A stretch of DNA of 64,000 nt from Actinostola sp. cb2023 (taxonomy: Eukaryota; Cnidaria; Anthozoa; Actiniaria; Actinostolidae). Position numbers and translations under genes: made by a program. This document shows positions 32,933 through 44,489 of this stretch, in pieces. Location of the stretch: the NCBI GenBank assembly GCA_033675265.1, contig JAUJYZ010000879.1, positions 1 to 64,000 on the forward strand, written 5' to 3'. Each line of letters opens with the position of its first letter. Position 1 is the first letter of the stretch. Under the pieces are notes generated by a model. That model saw only the letters and a program-made list of their open reading frames with translations, searched no databases and had not been told where the DNA came from.

Positions 32933-34870
32933 GGAACGTGCATTACCATACGTGAACGTGCATTACCATACGTGAACGTGCATCTACCATAAGTGAACGT
33001 GCATTACCATACGTCAACGTGCATTACCATGCGTGAACGTGCATTACCATACGTGAACGTGCATTACCATACGTGAACGTGCATTACCATACGTGGACGT
33101 GCATTACCATACGTGAACGTGCATTACCATACGTGAACGTGCATTACCATACGTGAACGTGCATTACCATACGTGAACGTGCATTACCATACGTTAACGT
33201 GCATTACCATACGTGAACGTGCAATACCATACGTGAACGTGCATTTACCATACGTGAACGTGCATTACCATACGTGAACGTGCATTACCATACGTGAACG
33301 TGCATTACCATACGTGAACGTGCATTACCATACGTGAACGTGCATTACCATACGTGAACGTGCATTACATACCTGAACGTGCATTACCATACGTGGACGT
33401 GCATTACCATACGTGAACGTGCATTACCATACGTGAACGTGCATTACCATACGTGAACGTGCATTACCATACGTGAACGTGCATTACCATACGTGCACGT
33501 GGCATTACCATACGTGAACGTGCATTACCATACGTGAACGTGCCTAATACCATACGTGAACGTGCATTACCATACGTGAACGTGCATTACCATACGTGAA
33601 CGTGCATATACCATACGTGAACGTGCATTACACATACGTGAACGTGCATTACCATACGTGAACGTGCATTACCATACCTGAACGTGCATTACCATACGTG
33701 AACGTGCATTACCATACGTGAACGTGCATTACCATACGAGAAACGTTGCATTACAATACGTGAACGTGCATTACCATACGTGAACGTGCATTGCCATACG
33801 TGAACGTGCATTAACCATGCCGTGAACGTGCATTGCCATACGTGAACGTGCATTGCCATACGTGAACGTGCATTTAGCATACGTGAACGTGCATTACCAT
33901 ACGTTTTTTTAACGTGCATTACCATACGCGAACGTGCATTTACCATACGCGAACGTGCATTACCATACGTGGAACTTTTTGCATTACCATACTTTTGAAC
34001 GTGCATTAACATACGTGAATACGTGCTATTACAATTACGGAAACGTGAATTAACATACGTGAAAAGGTGAATTACCATACGTAAACGTGCCATTACCATA
34101 TCGTGAAGATGCATTACCTTTTCACGTGAACGTGCATTACCATACCTGAACGTGCATTACCATACGTGAACGTCACCTCAAATTACCAAACGTAAACACT
34201 CAAAAGCATTACCATATCTGTGAACGAATAGCATTACCATACGTGAACGTGCAACCGGCACGGAATTTTACCTGAACGTGCATTACCATACGTGAACGTG
34301 CATTGCCAACATACGTGAACGGGCATTAAACTCCATACTGGCTTACTGGAACGAACTGCATTACCATTGCTGTGAACGGTCCGCATTACCATACGTGAAC
34401 GTGCCAATTACCATTACGTGAACGTGCATTAGCCATACGTGAAAGGGTGCATTTACCATACACGAGACTTTTTATAGTGAGCATCACCATACGTGAACCG
34501 TGCATCACATATACGTGAACTCTTGCATCATTACATACGTGAACGTTTGCATTACCATACGTGAACGTGCATTGTTTCATACGGAACATTGCTTTTAGTC
34601 CATACGTGAGAAACGTGCTTTTTACTAACATACGAGAACGTGCATTACCCATAGTACTGAACGTGCATTACCCATCACTTTTATTATAAAAGTGCATTTA
34701 CCGGTATACGTGACCGTGCTTATCCTACGTGCTAACGTGCATATACCCATACGTAAACGTGCATTATGCAACCAGGTACGTGAACGTGCATGGTATGCAC
34801 ATACGTGAACGGTTGCACTATGGTATGCCCGTTCACATACGTAATAGCAACGTGCTTATTACCATACGTG
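32933..34870 (+). repeat. 20-bp satellite, left half
   Basis: About 95 units of ACCATACGTGAACGTGCATT read on the + strand. The first kilobase is almost uniform. From about 33,900 to 34,860 units are riddled with indels, T runs and substitutions, ending in mixed-orientation fragments (34,780-34,870). Confidence 0.95.
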
Positions 34871-36697
34871 AACGTGCACGTATGGTAATGCACGTTCACG
34901 TATGGTAATGCACGTTCACGGTAAATGTAATATGGTAATGCACGGTTTACGTATGGTAATGCACGTTCACGTATGGTAATGCACGTTCACGTATGGTAAT
35001 GGTAATGCACGTTCACGTATGGTAATGCACGTTCACGTATGGTAATGCACGTTCATCGTATGGTGATGCACGTTCACGTATGGTAATGCACGTTCACGTA
35101 TGGTAATGCACGTTCACGTATGGTAATGCCACGTTCACGTTCACGTATTGGTGATGCACGTTCACGTATGGTGATGCACGTTCACGTATGGTGATGCACG
35201 TTCTCGTATGGTAATGCACGTTCACGTTATGGTAATGCACGTTCACGTATGGTAATGCACGTTCACGTATGGGTAAATGCACGTTCACGTATGGTATGCA
35301 CGTTTCACGTATGGGGGCAATGCACGTTCACGTATGGCAATGCACGTTTCACGTATGGTAAATGCACGTTCAAGGTATGTATGGTAATGCACGTTCACGT
35401 ATGGTAATGCACGTTCACGTATGGTAATGAACGTATTACGTATGGTAATGCACGTCACGTATGGTAATGCACGTCAGGTATGGTAATGCACGTTCACGTA
35501 TGGTATGCACGTTCAGTTTTTTCTGTAATTGCACGTTGACGTATGGTAATGCACGGTCACGTATTGTTAATGCACGTTCACGTATGTAATGCACGTTCAC
35601 GTATGTTAATGCACGTTCAGGTATGGTAATGCAACGTTCAGGTCATGGTAATGCACCACGGTATGGTTCGCGTTCGCTTATGGTAATGCACGTTCGCGTA
35701 TGGTAATGCACGTTCGCGTATGGGTAATGCACGTTCACGTATGGTAATGCACGTTCACAGTATGGCAATGCACGTTCACGTATGGCAATGCACGTTCACG
35801 TATGGTAATGCACGTTCACGTATAGGCAATGCACGTTCACGTATGGTAATGCACGTTCACGTATGGTAATGCACGTTCTCGTATGGTAATGCACGTTCAC
35901 GTATGGTAATGCACGTTTCACGTATGGTAATGCACGTTCAGGTATGGTAATGCACGTTCACGTATGGTAATGCACGTTCACGTATGGTAATGCACGTTAA
36001 CGTTATGGTAATGCACGTTCACGTATGGTTTAATGCACGTTCACGTATGGTAATGCACGTTCAAGTATAGGTATTGCACGTTCACGATTATGGTAATGCA
36101 CGTTCACGTATTGTAATGCACGTTCACGTATGGTAATGCACGTTCACGTATGGTAATGCACGTTCACGTATGGGTAATGCACGTTCACGTATGGTAATGG
36201 CACGTTCACGTATGGTAATGGCACGTCCACGTCTGGTAATGCACGTTCACGTATGGTAATGCACGTTCAGGTATGGTAATGCACGTTCACGTATGGTAAT
36301 GCCACGTTCACTGTATGGTAATGCACGTTCACGTATGGTAAGCACGTTCACGTATGGTAATGCACGGTCACGTATGGTAATGCACGTTCACGTATGGTTA
36401 TTGCACGTTCACCGTATGGTAATGCACGTTCACGTATGGTAATGCACGTTCACGTATGGTAATGCACGTTCACGTATGGTAATGCACGTTCACGTATGGT
36501 AATGCACGTTCACGTATGGTAATGCACGTCCACGTTATGGTAATGCACGTTCACGTATGGTAATGCACGTTCACGTATGGTAATGCACGTTCACGCATGG
36601 TAATGCCACGTTGAACGTATGGTAATGCACGTTCACTTATGGTAGATGCACGTTCACGTATGGTAATGCACGTTCACGTATGGTAATGCAACGTTCC
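34871..36697 (-). repeat. 20-bp satellite, right half, inverted
   Basis: The same unit on the opposite strand (AATGCACGTTCACGTATGGT). The switch occurs at about 34,861-34,895, inside ATTACCATACGTGAACGTGC and its complement. This half is noisier near the centre (35,280-35,680) but cleaner than the left half. Confidence 0.95.
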
Positions 36698-38177
36698 ATA
36701 TCTGAGCCTTCGATTATGTGCTCTCGCATGCGCATTTATAACAAAGCACTTATCACTCGGCAATCTCTTTCGGCAAGTTCTCGTATATATCTAAGCCTGC
36801 AATGTATCTGAGCGACTTTCATATTTGAGGGTCACAGACAAAACAGCATTTTTAGAGTCAGGCCTTCCAAAGGAAGCCCGACTGATGAACACACACACAA
36901 TTTGGCTTATTTTTAGCGAGTCAAGTGCCACGGCTTGCAGATTACTAACTATGGCCCTGCTATGATCATGCTTCAATGTGATTGATATTATTATAATGAT
37001 GTGAAAAAGCCATACAACTCTGCACCTGTGAATGCCTAATGATTTGAAAAAGTGTCACATCCTTTAGAATGAATGCAAAATGGCAGAATCAGTAAATTTT
37101 AATATTTATTACGGAGTTAGTAATATGTTACATCCATCTTTTTAAAGAGTTACTACCGAAAACTAAAACTAAATTTTGTAGTGGTTCTACACATAGCGTC
37201 TTGAAATTACACACATGTGTACGAGAAATGATCTTTGGACTGACTATATAAGCTCGTTTCCATGCATTTTTGCTAGAATTCAAATGGTTATTTCATTTAC
37301 ATTGATTGGCTTTGGGGGTATTACTAAACAATGCATAGTCTTGCAAAAAATATATTACATTTACTAGATGTGTAATTTGTTTTCAGCTTATAAATGCAAA
37401 TAAAATAAAATAAAATAAAATTGCCATTTTTGCATTTGATATAGATCGAGTACAGGCTTTATACTCCTGGTTTAAATCCTCTATCAAGAACTTCCCTGAT
37501 TATTGATGACTGATCCTAAGAATATATTCCACCTTTTCTACGACATTAAAATTCCCTGGTTAATGATCTGGGATACAGTGTTTTCAATCAAATTTGAAGT
37601 GGGCAGATGTACTGCAGTAATGCACAATGTTAAATCCAAGGAGGGGAGTGGGTTGAGATCCCCTACTACTTGTGCTTACAGTAACATTGGATAGGGAGAG
37701 CGGCCGTGACTTCAAATAAAAATATAAAAATCAATAATAATAATAACAGATGGAACTGAGAAAAGTAGGCCGAGCTGCTTTACAAAGTAGGCACCAAAGA
37801 TGAGTGTTTCTTCAACCAAAAAGTTTCAATGAATCAATTTATATGTTGCACCGTGCAGTTACTAAGAATTAAATGTGTTCATTGTTCTTTGAAAAGAAAA
37901 GAAACTAGAATTTGCGCCAGTATACTGCACAAGAAAAGGATACTTATTCACGAGTATGCAGAAATCAAATTTGATAAAAAAGTAGTCTACACAAAATACC
38001 TTACTCATGGGTATGCAGAAATCAAAATTGATAAAAAGTACAGTCACACAAAATAATAATAATATTTTGACAAGAAAACTTCACAACAAAATCGAACAAC
38101 ATTTTGTTGTCTCCATGACATGTACATGTTCAAAGTCAATGATTATAAGACTAAGTAATAATAAGTAATAGAAGATA
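36698..38177. other. mirror of the left satellite flank, with tandem duplication
   Basis: Reverse complement of 31456-32932. The 57-bp tandem duplication lies near 37941-38054 and the TAAAA run near 37397-37421. Substitutions against the left arm are visible, for example near 37248 (AAGCTCG against GAGGCT). Confidence 0.8.
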
Positions 38178-38398
38178 TACAGCAATATGCAGAAATTCTG
38201 ATCCATTTGACTAAAATACATATATATATCAAAAACCTACTTTAGATTATGGGATGGTTACGCTGATATTTTTTTCTAGTTGTCTGCCAGCGAGGCTTTA
38301 TGAAAAAAATATCAGCGTAGCCATCCCATAACTTTAAGTAGGTTTTTGATATATATGTATTTTAGTCAAAAGGATCAGAATTTCTGCATATTGCTGTA
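38178..38398. mobile_element. TA-flanked palindromic MITE (right arm)
   Basis: Mirror of 31232-31455, about 3 bp shorter through run-length and AT-repeat differences. Confidence 0.85.
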
Positions 38399-38428
38399 TG
38401 TACATGTATATAATAATATAAATATAAA

Positions 38429-39171
38429 TACAGCAATATGCAGAAATTCTGATCATTTTGACTAAAATACATACAGTCAACTCTCCGCTAACGGACACTC
38501 TCGTAAGCGGACAGCTCTACTTACGGACACCTTTTCAAATCCCCGTTTTACCTCCCAGTCAAACTCTGTATTTACACATTCCCGTAAGCGGACACTCTCT
38601 CGTAAGCGGATGCGGACACTTTTGAAAATGAAAATTGGATTTTTCTTTTTGTTTACGCTCTCTCGTAAGCGGACACACCATATAATAATGGACTTTCGGC
38701 AATGGAATTTGTCTTTAATTTGCAATAAATCAACAAAAATATGACCTTTTACAGAGCAACAGAACAGTGGGGATCGGTTTTGTCAAATCTCCATTTGTCC
38801 GCGGGGAAGCAAGGTGTACGGTTCAGTTGCTATTTTTCTCTACCGATTAAAACGTAATTAACTCTCCTGTAAGCGGACATCCACCCTATTTTTCTTTGGT
38901 GTCCGCTTACGGGAATAGTTCTCATAAGCGGACAGCTCTACTAACGGACACTTTTTTCAATTCCCGAGGGTGTCCGCTTACGAGAGAGTTGACTGTATAT
39001 ATCAAAAACCTACTTAAAATTATGGGATGGCTACGCTGATATTTTTTTCATAAAGCCTCGCTGGCAGACAACTAGAAAAAAATATCAGCGTAACCATCCC
39101 ATAATCTAAAGTAGGTTTTTGATATATATGTATTTTAGTCAAATGGATCAGAATTTCTGCATATTGCTGTA
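38429..39171. mobile_element. split palindromic MITE (right arm)
   Basis: Mirror of 30455-31201. The nested element sits at the same site, so the insertion predates the duplication or both arms come from one locus. Confidence 0.85.
38472..38997. mobile_element. nested pogo/Tc1-like MITE (right arm)
   Basis: Mirror of 30629-31158 with minor indels. Confidence 0.8.
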
Positions 39172-39321
39172 ATAATAATAATAATAATATATAAAATATT
39201 CAAATGCACATTACAATATAAATAACTAATAATAATACCCCATTTCTTCAACCGAAGGATTCAGGACCTCAAATCCCCTAGGTCATATGGGAGGCACATG
39301 CCTACATAGCTTATATGTGAG

Positions 39322-39392
39322 GCCGTGTTGTATCGGTGGATATATAGATACGAGGCGAAGCCGAGTATCTATATACCCGATACAACACGGCA
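39322..39392. repeat. hairpin with GGCTTCGCC-type loop (right arm)
   Basis: Mirror of 30233-30305. Confidence 0.75.
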
Positions 39393-39663
39393 TCGAGTTT
39401 TCTAAACGACTTCTAAAACCCAACATTCATTTAAACTGATATTTAATAATTTTCGATGGAAAAGGTTAAAGAAAATCACAAATTAGTAGGTAAGAGATGT
39501 CTGTGACACTGCGATCATGCGCACTGAACACCACAATTCGTCCCACATTTGAAAGAGGTATTGTAGGTGTCAGTAGGAACAAAGTAATATTACATTCCAA
39601 AATTGCCTATGTGAAGGTCAGTGATGCGATACTAAAACTGAGACCTTTGCATACAGGCCTGTG

Positions 39664-39896
39664 TTTCAGGTAATCAGTTCTAGAACTGATTAATGAAACA
39701 TGAGTGTTCTATCACTTTTAGTTATAACACTCATGTTTATGCATGAGTGTTATAACTAAAAGTGATAGAACACTCATGTTTTATTAATCAGTTCTATAAC
39801 TAAAACCTGGCAGGTCTGTACAGGGGTATAAAGGTCCATGCACCTGACCAAATGGTCAGCTCCCATTGGCCTAATAGCTCATGAATTATTAATGAG
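39664..39896. repeat. long hairpin and CTCATGAATT motif (right arm)
   Basis: Mirror of 29726-29958; the stem is unchanged. Confidence 0.75.
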
Positions 39897-40760
39897 TTTT
39901 AGAAGTGGGAGTTACATATTACATTGCACATAAGCTTAATGTATTATTGGTACCATTATTTGTTCAAACATAACATAACTGTAAAATGTTCTATTGTCTT
40001 AAATTGCTTGTGTCCCGTTTAAAGGAAGTCCTTGTTTACTTGTTAACTTGAAAATCACAAAATTACCAACTGTCATTTAAAATATTCGCCCCACAGAACT
40101 TTCGTTATCTTTACTGCTATTAACTGAATCAAGCATTAAGGTGGCTTTCAACCGGCCTTCAACTGCTATTAATGATAGCTAATATCTCGTTATTATGACC
40201 TTATGTGAATGCAAAGCTTTCTGTAATATATACTGATACATAAAGTGTCTTACCTCGCAAGATATCTTGCAATGATACGGCAGAATCAAGACATTTTAGC
40301 GGTATTAAAAGTCGCTGCAACATGACTTCACTCTCGTTTGAAATACACCAAGTTATCGATTAACTGAGCCGCGTGACCCTGGGTCTTGTATGCTTTGGCG
40401 CGAAAGTTTTGGCGGGAAACTATCGCAGAATTTCTCTATAAATGATAAGCAGTGAGTATAAAGAGTCAGTTAAAATAAAACGACATAACAGAGCAACATC
40501 TGTTACAAAGGTCAAAGATGGGGGTTATTTTCAAGTTTCGACGAGCATCCCACCCCGTGATCCCACCACTCCTTATATGGGAGTCCCCCGTGGGTTAGCC
40601 TCAATCAAACAACTCGCGAGAGCGGTCAACGGTGTGCTGGGAGATGGACAACTGTTCTATTGATCCAGCCAGAAAAGTTTATTGATATTTTTGCCAGCAA
40701 CGAACTTGAGGAGAGAAACACCGAAATGTCACCAAGAAAACCTTGAAAACTTCTCCCAGA
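39897..40760. other. noncoding stretch (right arm)
   Basis: Mirror of about 28861-29720, including CCTTATATGG at 40571-40580, the complement of the CArG-type box. The 73-codon frame at 40442-40663 is identical to its left partner but has no domain. Confidence 0.45.
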
Positions 40761-40761
40761 C

Positions 40762-41066
40762 AACTTTTTTTCTGAACATCCCCACCCCCCAAAAAAACGT
40801 TTCCCAGATACTTTTTTTTTTTCCGAACCAAAAAAAAAAAACGTTTCCCGGGTACCCCAAAAAACGGTTCCCAGGTGTTTTCAATCTGGAGAACCAAAAA
40901 AAATGTTTCCCAGGTGTTTTCAATCTGGAGAACCAAAAAAAAATGTTTCCCAGGTGTTTTCAATATGGAGAACCAAAAAAAACGTTTTCCATGCAGGTGT
41001 TTTCAATATGGAGAACCAAAAAAAACGTTTTCGTGTTTTCGATATGGGGAACCAAAAAAAAACGTA
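40762..41066. repeat. about 40-bp minisatellite (right arm)
   Basis: Mirror of 28555-28860. Several A-run lengths differ from the left arm, shifting the spurious frames. Confidence 0.85.
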
Positions 41067-41313
41067 ACAAAATTACCAGGAGTCTTAAACGTTTGCCATG
41101 AGTTTTGAATCTAATTGAGCGAGGGGTACTTTTTTCCCAGACCAGATGAAATTCATAATTTTTAATGTCATTCCCAGCAAACTACCGTCAGAACAGCTTT
41201 TCCACTGAACAGATGCCGTTGACCGCTCCTGAACTCGGGACAGTCATGGCATTTAGCACAATTTAATCTCCATTCAGGTATGATTTATTAATTTACACGG
41301 CATGAAAAGAGAG

Positions 41314-41368
41314 AGAGTGATTCCAATAAACCTTACAAATAAACCAGGGCATTACTAAGAAGCTCTAA

Positions 41369-41403
<35 letters not shown>

Positions 41404-41639
41404 GTATGTCTGTATGTCAGTTCAAATATTTGGTCAGTTAAACGTTAGTTAACTATTAACTGGTCATATCCTGTTTTTAAACAATTGAATGTGTTTGATA
41501 CTTCGATTGTCAGTTTTATTTGTCAGTTAACAGTTATTTTTAAAGCCGTTTGTCAGTTAACCCCATTCAGACCCTCTACTATACTAAGGGACCAGTTAAG
41601 GGACCGGCGGGGGTGGGTGGAGGGGAGGGGGGCGTTTTT

Positions 41640-41670
<31 letters not shown>

Positions 41671-41861
41671 GGGTATGTTGGCAACGAAAGTTGAACATGG
41701 CATTCCTCATTTGCACCAGCCCCCTCTCAGTAATTAATGACCGGTCCCTAACTCCACTAATACGCACTATTAGACTCGCTATTTTGTTTTCTTTTGTTTC
41801 TTTGCATCTAATAAAACACTGACAACTAATTAGTAGTGCCCAGGTTTATTGGAATCACTCT
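41314..41861. mobile_element. inverted-repeat element with poly-G tracts (right arm)
   Basis: Mirror of 27769-28312. G30 (41371-41400) and G20 (41654-41673) have exactly the left-arm lengths, while the adjacent GT run has one more repeat. Confidence 0.75.
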
Positions 41862-42063
41862 ACAATTAAAAACAATTACATTGATAATTTTATAAATAAA
41901 TTTGATAGTTTTACGCACGACTGTGAATATGTACGTACAACACATGGAGTTTATAAAATTATTTATATCGTTATTTCATTACATATATAGCCTATATTAC
42001 TAGCTGTAGCCAAACATTCACTGGGCTTTGTCTTGTATCTTATTTTCTTCTTTTGCAAACGTT

Positions 42064-42789
42064 CTGTAAATAAATAAAAAATCAACTAATCTATCAATCA
42101 ATCAATCAATCAATCAATGCCGGAATCAATAAATCAATCAATGAGTTGATGAATGATTGTATGAATGAATGAATGAATGAATGATTGATTGAATGAATGA
42201 TTGAATGAATGATTGAATGAATGAATGAATGAATGAACAATTGTATGAATGAATGATTGAATGAATGAATGAACAATTGTATGAATGAATGATTGAATGA
42301 ATGAATGAACAATTGTATGAATGAATGATTGAATGAATGAATGAACAATTGTATGAATGAATGATTGAATGAATGAATGAACAATTGTATGAATGAATGA
42401 TTGAATGAATGAATGAATGAATGAATGAACAATTGTATGAATGAATGATTGAATGAATGAATGAACAATTGTATGAATGAATGATTGAATGAATGAATGA
42501 ACAATTGTATGAATGAATGAATGAATAATTGCATTAATGAATGATTGAATTATTTATTGAATGAATGAATGTATGAATGAATGATGACTTTGATTGCATT
42601 ATTATTATTATTGTATGAATGAATGAATGAATGAATGAATGAATGAATGAATGAATGAATGAATGAATGAATGAATGAATGAATGAATGGATGAATGAAT
42701 GAATGAATGAATGAATGAATGAATGAATGAATGAATGGACGAATGAATGAATGAAATAAGCAATAAGAAGTAAAAAATGAAATACTTAC
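42064..42789 (-). other. probable 3' UTR intron of boule (right arm)
   Basis: Minus-strand donor at 42784-42789 and acceptor at 42064-42066, matching the left copy. It encloses the TGAA-type array. Confidence 0.5.
42090..42755. repeat. ATTC-type array (right arm)
   Basis: Mirror of 26885-27540. The higher-order part is the same length; the pure-repeat part differs slightly and has one ATGGATGAA variant unit. Confidence 0.95.
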
Positions 42790-42816
42790 ATGTTTGTGAA
42801 GCATTCTAATGGATAA

Positions 42817-44367
42817 CTATTCATGCTTTAGAAAACGGACTGGAATAGGCTTGTCTCCCTTCATCTTGGTAGGATCGATAGCAACAAGCTGTATATTTAA
42901 AAAGTAAATAAAAATAATGAAAGAAAGAAAGGGCAAGGAAGGGAGGGAGGAAAGGAGGAAAGGAAGGAAGGAAGAGAATGAAGGAGCTATTTTGATAGTT
43001 TTTAGTCTCCCCTGCGGTCCTCAGTTTCCTAGGGAGAGGAAAGGACCCAGGGGAGTGGAACGAGACTAAAATCGCCTGCTATTTTGAAGACAAGAAAAAA
43101 CATCGAAATTTCCACATTTGCCTATGCATGGCTATGGCTTCAAACTGGCTTTTTCCGATTTAGAAATCATAGCTGACAGAAACTCGATAATGTTTTTCGT
43201 TGTTTCACAAAAAACTAAGCTATTATATAGATCAAGCAAAGAACTGAATTTCTTACACGTGTTTGAAATAAATTTCACTTTGGCAAGTTTGCGTCGGCAA
43301 AACGCCTAAATAAAACTCTGAATGTTTCGCTACCATCAAAATGAAAATGAGTTCAAAATAATGTATCTGTAATGATAGTTTGGGGGAAACTTCGAAAAAA
43401 ACCTGAGTTTTATGTCAGTTTATTTTTTCAAGTTCGAAGAACTCACAGAACTGGTGTAAGTTTGTAACGAACTGGCTATTGAATAAGTGAAAGCCCAAAT
43501 TCGGTAAAATTACCCGAAAAGATCAATATTTGTAACGTTTGCTTATAGGTTAAGACCAAGAGGAAGTAAAAAAACTAAAATACGAAAAAAACAATCACAA
43601 TTTTGGCGCGAGATCGCGAACAATGAAAACGATGAATCAAGACTTACTTGAGCAACTGGTTCGCCCTTCGCTGCACTTTCTGCCAATGCATAATTACCAT
43701 CAGAGATAGCAACTCCTACGATTTGTGTTGCCTGGCCAGTAGACACAGCTATTTCTGAGACACTCTCTTGGTGTGTAGGGATTGGACGTACACGATTTAA
43801 TCCAGCTGCATAGTCGTTCCATTGCATCGGCAAAGAAGCTGGCATGTACGAACCGCCCATCATCGTGGTCGGGGAGAAAAGATTTGATGAATGGGACTGT
43901 GGTGAATACAGGCCTTGCGTTTGATAGGTAATCTGAGGAGAGTAAGGTGGAGTTGGTACCAGTGCCAAATACTGAGGCTGTTGGATAGGATAATATACGG
44001 CATTCCCGTCAACTCCACTCGAGTAGTAGAGTTGATTTCCTCCCATGGCCATGGCGCCTTCGTGCATCAGTTCTTGTCGGTGATAATGCCTTGTGTACGA
44101 TCTGCCGCTCTTTCTCCGTATCGCCTTTCCTATGCTCAGTTTCTTATCTTTAAAATCCAGGGCTTCGTTCTCTCGGACCTGATCGGCGTCGTCTTGACTC
44201 TCAAAAGTTATGAAAGCATAACCTTTGCTGATCCCGTGTTTGTCTCGCACTATTTTACTCTCCTTCACTAGGCCGTACTCTTCAAAAAATGATCGCAAAT
44301 CGCTCTCCGTTGTTTCTCGATTGAAGCCTTTGACAAAGATCCTTTTGGTTATATCGTTATCAGCCAT
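42817..44367 (-). CDS. boule: Boule/DAZ-family RNA-binding protein (right-arm copy)
   Basis: Join, on the minus strand, 44367-43648 and 42888-42817; 263 codons, with no frameshift seen. The protein appears identical to the left copy across the RRM and the Tyr/Pro/Gln region. The intron between the exons (43647-42889) keeps GTAAGT and ACAG. An extra A near the intron's start changes only the spurious read-through tail. The two boule copies converge on the central satellite, about 16 kb apart tail to tail. If the palindrome is real, the genome carries two equal copies. If it is an assembly join, this is the same gene (or its other allele) seen again. Confidence 0.9.
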
Positions 44368-44467
44368 TTTCAGGTAGTTTTCTTGGCGATACGGATGGAA
44401 AAAGAAGGAACTTACAGTTACACTTACAGAACGTCGTAGGAAGGCGCCAGTAAACTCACAAGCATGG

Positions 44468-44484
44468 TGACGTCCTGTCACGTG
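44468..44484. promoter_or_regulatory. E-box plus CRE-like pair (right arm)
   Basis: Reverse complement of the pair at 25156-25173: TGACGTC then CACGTG, 101-117 bp before the start codon of the minus-strand boule. Confidence 0.4.
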
Positions 44485-44489
44485 GTCGG

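Noticed and set aside
33689..35288. Frames through the satellite (RSRMVMHVHVW-type and HYHTRTC-type repeats)
   Set aside because: Translations of a 20-bp tandem repeat, broken by indels.
32933..36697. CRISPR-like array
   Set aside because: Units are contiguous 20-mers with no unique spacers, in an animal genome.
32933..36697. Telomeric or centromeric repeat
   Set aside because: The unit is not TTAGGG-like, and nothing shows centromere function; only 'satellite' is supported.
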